The notes beneath the pieces are model-generated. The model did not search any database, was not told the origin of the DNA, and saw only the letters and a program-made list of their open reading frames with translations. Shown here one piece after another: positions 47,501 through 63,318 of a DNA stretch of 64,000 bases. The position numbers and the translations under genes are program-made. Each line of letters begins with the position of its first letter. The stretch's first letter is position 1. Source of the stretch: Dromiciops gliroides (taxonomy: Eukaryota; Chordata; Mammalia; Microbiotheria; Microbiotheriidae); assembly GCF_019393635.1 (NCBI RefSeq), contig NC_057865.1, positions 301,458,885-301,522,884 of the forward strand. Direction: 5' to 3'.

Positions 47501-47849
47501 TTTTTTTTTTGAGGCAGTGGGAGTTAAGTGACTTGCCCAGGGTCACAGAGCTAGTAAGTGTTAAGTGTCTGAAGTCAGATTTGAACTTAAGTCCTCCTGA
47601 CTGCAGGACCGGTGCTCTATCCATGTGCCACCTAGCTGCCCCAGGTTAATGATTTGAAAGAACCAGTGACAAGCTCACCTTTCTCTTCTGTTTCAGGAGT
47701 GTAGTTTATTCTACTCGAAAAGATTTTGCCTCCCCTGTGTGTGTGAGAACCTCAGCGCTTTCCCTCAGGAGATACAGCGAGACGTGGAGAAGAGAGGGGC
47801 TCTGTCCAGAGCTGTGTCCAGGAAGCTTGACTCGAGGGCCTCACTGTGA
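38482..47849 (+). CDS. CDPF1: CDPF1, cysteine-rich DPF motif domain-containing protein 1
   Basis: Coding exons 38482-38594, 41983-42094 and 47697-47849 join in frame to 125 residues (human about 123). The protein opens MASSSERAPGGTFECQLCG and carries the family's DPF motif (RDPFTSD, 47-53). Paired cysteines typical of a small zinc-binding fold are C15/C18, C64/C67, C72, C77, C86/C89. The block LFYSKRFCLPC is nearly as in human from memory. Function is not established; zinc binding is inference from cysteine spacing. The ATG directly follows the intron-1 AG. It is tail to tail with PPARA. The C-terminal ~25 residues, after QRDVEKR, diverge most. I saw no AATAAA within 1 kb after the stop. Confidence 0.95.
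38595..41982 (+). other. CDPF1 intron 2
   Basis: No exon or intact mobile element. MIR-like scraps at about 39950-40070 (CTCAGTTTCCTCATCTGTGA) and 41745-41850 (GGGTTCGAATCCTGACTCTG). An imperfect ~52-bp tandem duplication lies at 40186-40285. GC-rich elsewhere. Confidence 0.5.
41983..42094 (+). CDS. CDPF1: CDPF1 coding exon 3
   Basis: Acceptor CCTCACAG, donor GTAAGC. Encodes LLEQCYVLRDPFTSDPDKF through CNLCSKLVCAGP, phase 0 at the end. Confidence 0.94.
42095..46480 (+). other. CDPF1 intron 3, left part
   Basis: GC-rich, mostly unique. A (GT)n-like patch lies at 43037-43060, an approximate 15-bp tandem around 44195-44230, and MIR-like pieces at about 46385-46480 (CTCAGTTTCCTCATCTGTAG). No exon recognised. 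Confidence 0.45.
46483..46848 (+). repeat. hAT-like non-autonomous DNA transposon, with a SINE inside (tentative)
   Basis: Left end CAGAGGTTCTTAACCTGAGG and right end CAAGGTGGAGAACCCTG are imperfect inverted repeats of the CAGGGTTCT type found in Charlie-like hAT elements. A matching 8-bp target duplication is not evident. Orientation arbitrary. Confidence 0.45.
46602..46766 (+). repeat. Short marsupial SINE
   Basis: GGGCACAGTGGTAAAGCACC (shortened head), CTAGCTGTGTGACCCTGGGC, then a C-rich and A-rich tail. Confidence 0.88.
46849..47499 (+). other. CDPF1 intron 3, right part
   Basis: A MIR-like scrap near 46925-46990 (GGATCTGGGTTCAAATCCTG). Otherwise nothing recognised. Confidence 0.4.
47500..47643 (-). 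repeat. Short marsupial SINE next to CDPF1 exon 4
   Basis: T-run, GTTAAGTGACTTGCCCAGGG, ending CACCTAGCTGCCCC. Duplication GGTTAATGA at 47491-47499 and 47644-47652. Confidence 0.92.
47697..47849 (+). CDS. CDPF1: CDPF1 coding exon 4 (last)
   Basis: Acceptor TGTTTCAG. Encodes ECSLFYSKRFCLPCVCENLS to a TGA at 47847-47849. A SINE ends 53 bp upstream of the exon. Confidence 0.94.
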   Translation, partial: ECSLFYSKRFCLPCVCENLSAFPQEIQRDVEKRGALSRAVSRKLDSRASL

Positions 47850-48934
47850 GGTTGGGCAAGAACAGAGGCCCTGGCCATCCCAGGCTGTCGCGGCACTTTT
47901 CTTCCACGTTGTTCCGCGGACAAGGCCCGAGGGGATGTGCAGTTCTCTTGTGGCTTCTAAAGGGGCTACAGGTGTCCAGGACCCCTTGTGGGTGTCTCAC
48001 ACGTTGCTGTGGTCACTGCCTCCAGCCCCGGCTATCAGTGGGGGTTCTGGCTTCAGTTGGGCCCCAGAGGTGGAACCATCGGCCCAGTCTATGTCATCAG
48101 GGGCCGCTGAGCAGGCGAGCCCAGGACAATCCTTGCCCTTGGCGTCCATCCACAGGGGCTGAGAGAGAGCCAGTTGAGGCCTGCTCCTCTCTTCACCTGG
48201 CAGGGGAGGCGAGCACAGGCCTTCTCCAGCAGCTCTAGACCTTTGCCTCCCGTAACCAGACTCTTCCCTTCGCCCCCATGGTGGGGGAGCGCCTTGGCTC
48301 CTCAGCAGTGGTTGGGTAGCAAGGGTCCAGGGCAGCTGCCCCTTAGGACATCACTTTCTATGACCTCCTGCATGTCATTCCCATTTTCATTCATCTGGAG
48401 TTTTCAGACTCAGTAGCAGTCTAAGGCAGCAGCAGAAATATGCCAGAGACTCTCCACAAGCACTGGATTCCATCTTTGTCTCCTCAGGGCCAGGGCCAGG
48501 CCCATCGATGGGGGCTGGTGAGGGTCCGTTGGACCTCTCGGCAGGGGCAGGGGCAGGGCTCTGCCTTTGTGGCTTGGATGTCATTCGCTTTTTGTGAGCT
48601 TTATGTTGGGATGGGATCTGACCTATTTTAAAACGACCTTGTTTTTAAAAGTTAGAAGCAAAGAGGATAACAAGTTTTCCCTCATGGTACCAGATTTAAT
48701 TCTAACATCATGTTGTTATTCCAAGTGCCTTATACAAGCTGCTTGAGTTGAAGGACTTTGAGGACCACAGGGGAAAGAGAACCAGGTTTCAATCCAGTCT
48801 ATGTCCAGTAGGTGGGAATTAATGAGGAAAACCTGTAGTGTAAGAAGAGTCTCACTTCACACGGAGAATCAGCCACTGCGATCCCCTCAAATCAACAGAG
48901 CACTAACAACTCGCCAGTTGACTTTTAAAAATAG
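47850..48934 (+). other. CDPF1 3' UTR / gap to PPARA tail
   Basis: Unique sequence between the CDPF1 stop and the inferred PPARA poly(A) site. No AATAAA on the plus strand. Open frames here are not supported by any known protein. Confidence 0.4.
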
Positions 48935-48940
48935 TTTATT
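48935..48940 (-). terminator. PPARA: Candidate PPARA poly(A) signal
   Basis: AATAAA on the minus strand (AAAAGAATAAACTATT), about 8.9 kb after the PPARA stop. Human PPARA also has a 3' UTR of several kilobases that ends at CDPF1, from memory. Other signals nearer the stop are not excluded. Confidence 0.45.
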
Positions 48941-50074
48941 CTTTTAAAAACCTTTTAAGGCAAACTGTAGCTTGAAATTAGCTCTTTACATTCATCAGTC
49001 TTACAGTATGACATCCCAAGGACATAAGTTCCTATGAAGTCAAGCTATAATCATTAGTGGATACTCAGTTCAGTCCCTTCTTAGTGAGTGAAAGCTCATA
49101 ACAAAAGATAAAAAATTGAAAATGGCTCTAGACTTGTTTATACTCTGCCAGACGGGAGGTACCCATGCTCCTTCCTAGAAAAAGGCCATCTCTCCTCCTC
49201 CCTCCCTCCTTCCTCCTCCCTTATCCAGGTGTCAGACAGCACCTTGGCAATCAGGGCTTTCCTATTTCCTGAGGTCCTCAAACATTTCACTTGAGCTCCA
49301 TTCCGTCCCTGTCCTGCTGTCATCCAGGGACACTAGAGACATTCACCTGAGTTAGTGGGGTTATACAGCAAGGTTCAACAGGAGTTTCTCCTTTTGAATT
49401 CTCCCTGTTTAGTAGTGTTATACATGAGCAGCCTTCATCAAACTTTGTGACATTTTCAGGACAGTAAAGGCACCTAAGAAGTTTTGAGATAAACACAAAC
49501 ACACCAAGAAACAAAATTGAATACCGCACCCTGGAAAGTGGCAATTTCTGCCCCTACCTCATGAAGGTCCTGGTTTAGTGGACCTGAAGACAAGCATGGG
49601 CATTTTATGAGTCACCAGAAGAAAGAGCCAAGACACCAGGGGGCACACGCTGCCTTTGGCAACATGGCATGGTGAGCTGAGTAGTTGATGGCCTCAGTAG
49701 CGGTGCTTGCAGTTACAATTCTGTGACCTCCCTCTTAATTACTGAGCACGGAGACATTGAATGAACCAGCCTCTACAGGTGACAGCTTTCTTTGGTAAGA
49801 ATACTTGATAATTAACAGCAGCAATGAGAGAGAGAGCCCTTCCTTGGATGCGTTTGGGTCACCTTTGTTAGGCGAACAATGAAATGAGGCATTGTTCAGC
49901 TGATTGAGAGAAAGAATAGTCAGTTTGTGCAAACTGGTGATTGGACGTGGCAGATCTTATCCTGGTTAGTTGGCCAGTAAACATTGATTAAGCGCCTGCT
50001 ACATGTCAGGCACTGAAGTTAATGTGACAGACGAAGATGAAAATAAATTCTGCATAGCTAAGTAGAAATGAAAT

Positions 50075-50925
50075 GCTCCGTAATAAAGGTTTTATTTCCA
50101 AGATGTATAAGGAACTGGCTCAAATTTAGAAGAATATGAATGGATATGAACAAGTAGTTCTCAAGGGAAGAAATATGAGCTTTCAATAGCCATGCAACGA
50201 AATACTTCAAATCAGTAATAGTTAGAGAAATACACATTAAAGGGTCTTCAGCACCCCCATAAGATTAGCAAAGTTGACAAAAGGAAAAAAATGGCAAATT
50301 TTGGAGGGGCTGTGGGAAAACAGGTCCATTGATGGTCCATTGGTGGAGAATGGTCCAGCCATTCTGGAAGCAATCTAGAACAAGCCACTATAAGTGTATA
50401 CTCTTTGGCCCAGCAATAATACCCTTACTTGGCCTATATCTCTGAGAGATCAAAGAAAGAAGAAAATTACCCACATGTACAAAAATATTTCTAGAAACTC
50501 TTTTTGTGGTGGCAAAGAATTAGAAACCATCAATTGGGGAGTACCGGAACAAATTATGGCATATGAATGTAATAGACTACCCTGGTATGTCAAGAAAATG
50601 AAAAAGATGGCTTCAGAGAAATGTGGAAGATTCATCTGAACCAATGTAGGGGGAATGAGCAGAACCAGGAGAATTCTGTGTACACTAGCACCATTGCGAA
50701 GATAAGCAACTTGGAAAGACTTAAGATCTTGGGTCAATGCAATGGTCGACCATAATTCCAAAGACCAAGGCTGAAACATGCTGTCTACCTCTTGATAGAT
50801 TGGGGATGGAGTCAATATGCAGAATGAGACAAACATTTCTGGACCTGACCAACATGGGGATAGGTTTTGTTTGACCGAATATTTGTTATAAGGGTTTTTT
50901 CCTTTCTTCCCACGCTGAAGGAGGA
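50075..50925 (+). repeat. L1 3' UTR fragment, plus strand
   Basis: Sense landmarks of marsupial L1 ORF2 end/3' UTR: TTTCCAAGATGTATAAGGAA, GCTTTCAATAGCCATGCAAC, GGTGGCAAAGAATTAGAAAC, GAGCAGAACCAGGAGAATTC, TTGGGGATGGAGTCAATATG. Opposite in strand to PPARA. Confidence 0.85.
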
Positions 50926-51125
50926 AGGGAGGTGAAGGGAGAAAGCACTTGTCTGTTAATTAGGAAAAAAGAAACAAAATGTCTTTTAAATCAAAATGAC
51001 CAGAACTTTGTTTTGTTCGTGTTTCTAATCTGCCAGAAAAGCACACGCCTTATTGACGTGCTAAGAATTTACAGATTTAAAAAGCCGTCACATATGTTAC
51101 TTTGGTTGATTAAAGTACCTTTTTG

Positions 51126-51272
51126 TTTTGTTTTGCTTGGGGCAATGGGGGTTAAGTGACTTGCCCAGGGTCACACAGCTAGTAAGTGTCAAGTGTCTGA
51201 GGCCGGATTTGAACTCAGGTCCTCCTGAATCCAGGGCCGGTGCTTTATCCACTGCGCCACCTAGCCGCCCCC
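51126..51272 (-). repeat. Short marsupial SINE
   Basis: TTTTG-rich tail at left, GCGCCACCTAGCCGCCCC head at right. Exact 15-bp duplication TAAAGTACCTTTTTG at 51111-51125 and 51273-51287. Confidence 0.96.
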
Positions 51273-53455
51273 TAAAGTACCTTTTTGCATTATGGAATTT
51301 GTAAAGTGACCCAAATGTTACTCTTTAGTGTCCCTCCAGATGTCACGGATGGTTGGGTTTTCCATTACAAGGGTATGGCAAGGGCTTGGGAGAGTGTCAG
51401 CACAGCATCACCTCAAGGGATCCTTGATGGGCATTAGAGTAGACAGCTGCCTCAGTGAAACTCCCATTTGTTTGCTCCTTCATTCAGTCATGATGCACAC
51501 GCTCACGCAGACACTCCAAAGCACTGCGGCCAGTTTTACAAGGGGAATCTCTGTGAGATGATAGGTGGAGGCTCGCCCTGAGTCCTTTAGACTGGGCTCG
51601 GGCCCTCTGGCCGATGGTTTGTGTAGGCGAGGTGGGGGGTGGAGGGGGGGTGGAGAGGAGCAGCCCTTACCTGAGCAGAGGGTCTTCCCAGAGGCTTGCC
51701 AAAGTCTGGCTTTCCCCGGCCCTCTCAGCCCTGTGGGCCTCTAGCAGTAGGGCCTCCCAGTCTTTCAAGGCACAGAAAAGGTGGTGGCAGAGAGGATGGG
51801 CAGGAGGGTGGCTCTCCTTTCACCCTTGGAGGCAAGCACAGCTTTGACAGGAGCCCCAAGGGTGAAATGGCGTGTCCTCCAGCCAGTGCTGGTGGGGGAT
51901 GTCCCATCCTACACAGGGGACAAGCACAGTCCTGCTCTTGCATGCAGGTGTGAAGTCATGAGCCTAACTGTTAAGGTTGGGAGATAGCGTTCCAAGCTTC
52001 GGTAGGACAGCACTGGCCGGCGTCCCTGTACAATTCCCTTTGAGACTCACTTGCTGCAAGCATCGTCCGAGTGTCGCCCGGTGCTGAGAGGTGCTAGGCT
52101 TGGGACAATGGAGAGGAGCATGGGGAGGAGAGTGGAGAATGGGCGTGGGACCTCAGCACGCAGCTGCCCTACCTTGGTTTCCTCATCAGTCAAATCATGA
52201 GCTTGGCCTGGCCCATCTTTAAGGTTGCTTCCAGCTCGAGTCTTTCTGGAACGACCTTAGCACCACATTTTCCACGGACGCCCCGTCCCACACACATTAA
52301 AGGTCGTATGAAGCTTCATTTCTCATACATTTTCAAACTGACGTTACAGGGCATCCCTGGTCCAAGACACCTCCCAGCCTTGCAGGATGGAGAGTGTGTT
52401 TCATTGGCACTTGATGGAAACAAGTCTTTGCTCACAACTATCCTGTGAGCTGCTCGGCATGAACATTATTGCCCCATTGAGAGGTGGGGAAGACTGAGAC
52501 CCACAGAGGGTGCACGGGGATGGGGCTGGGCTGGAGTCCCAGCCTTTTGGCTGCCCACCCAATGTTCCTTTTGCTTTTCCTCACAAGCAGAGTCTAGCCA
52601 CTCTGACAACATCCCAGCAAACCGGAAACTCTGAGCAAGCCACTGTGGTTCTAGTTTCCAGCCTTGCTGGAAGCTTCCCGGGCTACACTTGGCTGCCCTG
52701 GGGGCCAGAGGCTCCGAGCCCCTGGGAAATGGCTGGCAGGTAGAGTCTCACACATCGATCTTCTGACAGGCTTTGTTTGTGTCATCCGCTCAAGACCAGA
52801 CCCGCTTTACACAGAAACTTTTACGAGGGGGATTCCCTCCCTTCTGGGTACATCAGGAGACAGCCCCAAAGCTTTGTGTGATGAATGGCTCAATAAAACC
52901 CCATATTCTGTTTGTGAAAAGGAATCGACTGGAAATCTGGTCGTGTGAAAGGATTAGTTCTTCATGCTGGGGGAGTGTTTCTAGGAGAATGGAGCTTCTC
53001 CATCAGCTGTGGGGGCACAGGTGCCAAGAGGGAAAGTCCCCGGGCAGAGCTGGGCTGTCTTCCTCTTCCCCTGGGCCTACAGCATGTGGCTGGGGAGGGA
53101 TGAAGGGAACGTGGACAAGGAGAGAAAGTGGGCTCGTTGGTCCTTGTCTGGGGGCTTGTGGTGTGGCTGCCAGAGGACGGTGCCCTCTTGCTTGCTCAGT
53201 AACTGGTGAAACAAAGGTGCCCCAGCTCTTTCCCCGGGTTCCTGCCCTGGTCTGTGTCTGGACTGGTGGAGAGGTGACCAGTAAACAAGTGACCTCCTCT
53301 TCAGAGCTGGCTCTCTGTGCTCACCAAAGGCTTTTTCTCACAGCCCTTCTCGGGGGCAGGCAACCCCCATTTTACAAAGGAGGAGACTGAGGCTCAGAAG
53401 GAAATGACTTGCTCAAGGTGACATAGCTTACAGTAAATGTTGGAACCTGAGCTGG

Positions 53456-53625
53456 GGTGGGGGGCAGCTAGGTGGCACAGTGCATAGAGCACCGGCCCTG
53501 GATTCAGGAGGATCTGAGTTCAAATCTGGCCTCAGACACTTGACACTTACTAGCTGTGTGACCCTGGGCAAGTCACTTAACCCTCATTTTCCCACCAAAA
53601 AAAAGAAAGAAAGAAAGAAAAAAGA
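53456..53625 (+). repeat. Short marsupial SINE
   Basis: GGGGGGCAGCTAGGTGGCAC head to a GAAA-type tail. Exact 15-bp duplication TGGAACCTGAGCTGG at 53441-53455 and 53626-53640. Confidence 0.96.
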
Positions 53626-56600
53626 TGGAACCTGAGCTGGACCCCAGGCCCGGTGCTCTTGGGACTGGACCTCATCAATGGGGAGACTTGCCAAGGGAAC
53701 AGTGAATGTCTATAGGCAGCCAATGCCCCCTATCCTGGTGCCTTCAGGAAGTGGAGCCAAAGGCCGACATGCCGCTGCCAGGCTGTTAACAGAACAGTCC
53801 CTGCCAACAATGACCAGTTTGCTTTTTTCCCTTCTCGGGACCCAGGGCCCATTGGGAGCTGACAGGCAAAGAGCCAACCTTTCTCAAGCTTAGCTTCCTG
53901 CTTGATAAAGTAGAGATCGGTACATCTACCTCCCTCATGCGATTGTTTAAGAAAAGGGCTAAGAGATGAATGAGCATGCATTAGAAGGAGGAATCTGCCC
54001 CACCCACAGAGGGCTGGGCCTTGGCCATTGGCCGGGAAGCCAAGACCAGCCCTTGACGTGAACTTCGATCTGAGAGTGCGCTGGATGAAAACAGAAAGTA
54101 GGTGAGACCTGCCTTTGGGGACCCCCGAGCTGCTGCCGCCCGTTACTCGGCACCCAGGGGGTCTCCCCATTGCGGCTGCTTGTCTGCTCAGAAAAGACCA
54201 GGGCGCAGCTGCCTGGGTTCCAACGTGTGTGCAGGCAGAGACAGCTTTTGCATTTCCAGCCCTATCCGAAGGCCCATCATTGATGGCCGTGCATGGCCCA
54301 AGCCTGCCATTGCTCCCACTGCTTGGGTGCTTTGCTGCCAACTCTCCGTTCACCCTTTTCCTTGGGGCTTTTTGGGGTCTTAGCTTTGTCGGCTTTCGCT
54401 TGGCTGCTCTCCAGTGGTTTCCCCTGGGACAGACAGGCTTAGTGTTCTGCCCAGTGGGGGCCTCATGGATTTGGGCGGGGGCAAGGGTTGGATGGAGTGA
54501 CCTGCTCTGAAGCAGCAAGGAACAGAGAGGCCTAAGGAGGAGGGAACGTTTTAGCCTTTCCTTCATACTGAGGGCTCCCTACTCACATCTCTCAGCCCTG
54601 TAGAAAAACAAGTTCCAGTGCCCTGAATAAAGAAGTTGTCGGCACTGCTTCTTTGTAAGTGTCTGCTGACGTACAGCCCGACCGCATAAGGATGCAAGAT
54701 CTTGTGATGAAATGGAAAGGGTGGGTTGTCCTTGTTGCTCGTGCCCTGGCGATGGAGCCCAGGAGGGTTGGCTGAAGGATCCCTGGCCTCCACATTGACT
54801 TGAGCCGCAGTGGTTCCAGCCATGAGGTTCTAAGGCTCTCTCTTCTTTGGTTGCCATCTACTTATCCAATTCCAACTTTCAGAGGGAGAGGGTTTGGCCC
54901 GATGGGAACTGCACAAGGACACTCTTTTTAGGGGCTGGGATACAGACTGGTGTGTCCTCTGGGGCTATATACCACCAGGCCCAATAGATGTTACTGTGCC
55001 CACAAAGGTCTGGGAAATGTTGAGCAGGATGGGCAAGGAGCCACGGGTTGCTCTATGACTGTCATAGAAATGTCCTGGTTTTAAGCCCCTCTGATGGAGA
55101 CAGGCTGGGAAGATAGAGCCTTGCACCTGCTCTCCATTACTGATGCTGTGAATACATGTCCTCCTCAGACCTTCTCACCATCCAGCCCCCAGCCTAGCAG
55201 AGAAGGTGCTCCACACTGCTGTGACTTCCCTTGAGTCCCGTGGGGAGAGAGGAGGCCTTGCTGGAGACAGGGGAGCAGGCCTGCTGTCCCCTCAGCATGG
55301 AAGAGGGATGGAGGCTCTGGCCGGGTGTGGAGCCAAGGAAAGGTGATCTGCACCAGGCTGGGGTAATCTTGAGGCAGAGATAGAAGCCCCAAGACCCATT
55401 TCTGTGCAGGGACCACTAGGGGAATGTGCCAACATGGTGCACCAAGGATATGATGGTGAGTGCTGCCGCCAGAACCACCCTTCAGGTGTCCAGCCTCGTC
55501 ACCTGGAACTCACACCTGCCCCTTTCAAAGGAGATGGTCAGCTGTAGGAAAATCTGGCTCCTGACCTCTGCCTTCTAGAGTCTGAAGCACGGGCCTCTGC
55601 TCAGCCTAGTGCTGCTGAACACGAACCACATCCTGCCTTGTATCTAGAGAGCTGCCAAGAGCTTGCTAAAGGTTTGTGCTTCTGCTGCGAAATAGTGTCA
55701 GTGGCCCCAGCATCCCGAAAAGACGATTTGCTGCCCAGAGGACCCGAATCCTGCCTCTGATACTCATTGCCTATGTGGCCTCAGAAAGTCCCTCAGCCTC
55801 CCTGCCTCTTTCCTCCTCTCTAGAAGAAAGGGGTTAGACTAGGAGGCCTCTGAGATCTCTGACAGCCCTGGATCTAGGAACTTAGGTTTAAGTGAAGGGT
55901 TAAAGCTAAGCTGCAATGCCTTTACCTTTTGTTCCTCTTCTCTGTAACTAATATAAGGTTCTTCCTTAGCAGAATTCCTGACCGTCTCAAGACAGGACAT
56001 GACACAACCCCATCCCCACCATGAAATGAAGGAGTGGTTGGCGATCCCTCAAGCTCTGCTGCTGCTGACATTCTGAATCTAATAGTTCTGAGGGGCAAGA
56101 AGTCATTGGGGTTCCAGTGCTCATGGTGGGGGTCTGAATGAGCAGGAACAAGATCAAGATGCTGTGTTCTGGTATCAGGGACTAGTGCGGACACGATGCT
56201 CTGAAGGCTGCTTATCTATTCGAATTAGCACGTAGAGAAGATATGTTCAATTCAGCGTGTTTCAGAGATAACCCCAAATGTGGAGAATTGGACAGAAATG
56301 TGGAATGTGATCTTTAATTCCTGAAATCAACATTTCTGAGGCTGCTGGAAACGGTGATCCTGGGAAGAGTTTCACATGGCCAATAAAAGGGGGCTGGACT
56401 CACTAAGTCTCTCCAGAAATAACCAAGCTGTCGTTCAACTCTGCAGGGAAACCAGAAACCACTACCTATTCTGAAGTCTCCATGTCTCTCCTGGTCCTTC
56501 CGTTAGTGAAGCGTATGGTCCTAAGTAAGAATGCCCAGGCTGCCTCACATCCTGGCGCGCTCAATCCACTAGGGAGTCTTTGTTACAAAGAACAAATGAA

Positions 56601-57805
56601 AAAGCCATAGACAAAAGGACCGAAGAAGCCATCTTGACAAAATGTAGACGGGGAAAAGAAGGGGAAAAGCAGATGAGTAGGACGCTAAGAATGAATCCCT
56701 AGGCATGTGCTATGGCCACCCGGGTTCAAATCCTGCGGTTCATCCTTGGGGAGGAGGTGGTTGATACTAATGATTGCAGAGGCAGCAGCAGGAGAAGGCT
56801 GCGCCTGGGACTGAGGTGACTAGGAAAGGAGGCAGGTCTTCCAGGTGGGAAGAGAGTGAAGAGCAAGAAAAGAGTGTAGTGTGCCGGCCGGATCCCATGA
56901 GGAAGACTGGGGAGGCAGAGTTGGAAGAAGCCCCCGCCCTCCAGTCATTTCAGTTTGCGAAGGCTAAGATGCAAAAAGCCTGAGGAGAAGGGGACCCTTT
57001 CTAGGCTCCTGCCGCTCCAAAAAGCAATTTCAGCGTTTGTGACATTGTCCTAGAGTCTGCAGAACAACACTTTCTGGGTTGGGCCGGAGAACACTGTCTG
57101 GAGTTTGCTGCATAAATCTGAGATCAGCTGTGTCAGCACAATCTCAACAGCTGCAAATGTGGGTATCCAGTGCCACCTGTGGGGTTGGACTCCCTAATTT
57201 TTTACAAAAGCCTTTTGAAAGGATCTTAGTCAGAAAAGTGCCATTATCCGCATTGAAATTCTGATGCAAGTGAAATCTTTCTAAGAAATCCTTTGCCACT
57301 TATTGAGCACCCCAGCCCTGCCCTTCCATCCACCCCAGTTATGACTTGGGGGCATTATCAGGAAGGACCCACTGTTATCCATCCTAACACAGAATGAGCA
57401 TGAGAACCCAAAGGCCATGAGCAGAGTGGACAAAGTCCTTATTATGAGGTTACCAATGAACCAGATGCTAAATCACTAACATAAATAAATCTGCATTGAT
57501 CAAAATCATGTGCCTTAACAGAATCAGACAGAATCCCCCAATTCCACCCATACTATCCAAGACCCTCTCATCATCAGTTTTTGGATACTTGGCAAACTCT
57601 CTGAAATACTGTTTCAAAAACCAATAGAAATGTGGTATTCCAGCTGCCTAGATCATGATTGATTTCCATGTTCTAGGATTAAAACACAGCTGACATTTGT
57701 GCAAAGTCTTTTTGCTCCCATCTATAATTAATATTTCTGTTGGCTTTAAATATTCTGGAAAAGTTCTGTCTTTAAAAAAACACCAAAACAAAACACCAAA
57801 AAGAC

Positions 57806-61984
<4,179 letters not shown>

Positions 61985-62233
61985 AATTTGTTGCTGTTCA
62001 GTTGTTTCAGTCATGTCTGACCCTTCATGACCCCATCCGGAGTTATCTTGGCAAGGATACTGAAGTGCTTTGCCATTTCTTTCTCTCATGGATCCAGGGG
62101 TTTCATTTTGTCAAGCAATCAGAGGTTAAGTGACTTGCCCAGGGTCACATAGCTAGGACGTTTCTGAGGCTGGATTTGAACTTGGGTCTTCCTGACACCA
62201 GGCCCAGTGCTCTAAGCACTGAGCCATTACTTA
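61985..62233 (-). repeat. MAR1-type CORE-SINE, near full length
   Basis: Minus-strand long form: GTTGTTTCAGTCATGTCTGA, CTTTGCCATTTCTTTCTCTC, GACTTGCCCAGGGTCACATA, GTGCTCTAAGCACTGAGCCA. Confidence 0.88.
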
Positions 62234-62664
62234 CCTCTCCTAGGTAAAAGTACTAAAAATGACCAAGAGAATGATAGTAACGACTGCCACATTTCTGTTA
62301 AATCTGCCCAAACGCAGTCTGTAAATCCATTGTCTTACCCCTGGGTCTATAAGGTGTGAAGTTATCAAGAGCCTCAAAGGTGACCTCAGTCCTCATTACT
62401 TCACTCTGTCAGGGATCTGGTGTTTCACTGTAGGGACACACAGCCCCACTGCTGAGCAGGGAGTCTTTGTGAGGACTCTGGACTCAAGACTGTGCTGTGG
62501 CCCACCTCTCGGTAATGAAGAGGTCTCTCACACAGCATGTGCAGAGTCCCCCTGGACCTTTCTCCACAGAGGCTGCCCAGAGCCCAGACTTCCCTCTACA
62601 CAGGAACCCAAGGTCACCCCATGCCACAAAGATGCACTGGAGCAGGTCTTTGCATGATTCAAAT

Positions 62665-62905
62665 ATTAAAACAGTCCCTAGCATTTATACAGTGCTTTTC
62701 AGAGCTGTTTACAAGTATGTCACTCGATCCTCACAACAACCATGGAGGTAGGTGCTATTATGACTCCCATTTTACAGATGAGGAAAACAGGAAGAGAGGT
62801 GACATGACTTGCCGGGGTTACAGAATTCTTGTCTGAGGCAGGACTTGAATTCAGGTCTTCCTGAATTCTAGGTCTCCAGCATTCTACCCCCCATACTCTG
62901 TAGCT
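62665..62905 (-). repeat. MIR/MON1-like CORE-SINE
   Basis: GCATTTATACAGTGCTTTTC, GATCCTCACAACAACCATGG, CCCATTTTACAGATGAGGAA, GGACTTGAATTCAGGTCTTC in antisense order. Confidence 0.75.
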
Positions 62906-63170
62906 GCCTTCGTAATCATCCATGCCTGCCTGTTCTCTAGGACTCTAATCTAAGTGTTCCCATCAATTAGCCACAATGGGTTTACCCAACATGCTGGGGG
63001 CTTTCTGTGCTGTGTCCCAAAATCACAGGGATGTCAGCAGAGCCTTCAGGTTGTCTTCTTGTCCCTCATTTCTTACCACATGACTAGTCACCTCCTCTTT
63101 CATTTCAAACATTTCTTTGATGGCATCTTTTACCCTAGTTCTTCTAAGTCTACCATTTGTTTTGTTCGTT

Positions 63171-63318
63171 CATTTTTTTTTGGGGGGGGCAGTGAGGGTT
63201 AAGTGACTTGCCCAGGGTCACACAGCTAGTAAGCGTCAAGTGTCTGAGGCCAGATTTGAACTCAGGTCCTTCTGAATCCAGGGCTGGTGCTTTATCCACT
63301 GCGCCACCTAGCTGCCCC
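63171..63318 (-). repeat. Short marsupial SINE
   Basis: T-run and G-run at left, GCGCCACCTAGCTGCCCC at right. CTAAGTCTAC at 63144-63153 and 63319-63328 is the start of its target duplication. Confidence 0.92.

Larger units (their letters stand above)
48915..57805 (-). other. PPARA: PPARA 3' UTR (inferred extent)
   Basis: No other gene is recognised between the PPARA stop and the candidate poly(A) signal. The stretch is mostly unique sequence. It carries an L1 3' piece (50075-50925), two SINEs (51126-51272, 53456-53625) and short CORE/L2-tail scraps (for example 49965-50020). Its extent is inferred from gene order and the AATAAA at 48935; RNA evidence is lacking. Confidence 0.5.

Noticed and set aside
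47737-48238. Overlapping plus-strand frames after CDPF1 exon 4 starts
   Set aside because: They are out of frame with the validated CDPF1 exon or lie in its 3' flank, with no recognisable protein.
50394-50836. Open frames on both strands around 50.4-50.8 kb
   Set aside because: They fall in the non-coding 3' UTR of an L1 fragment.
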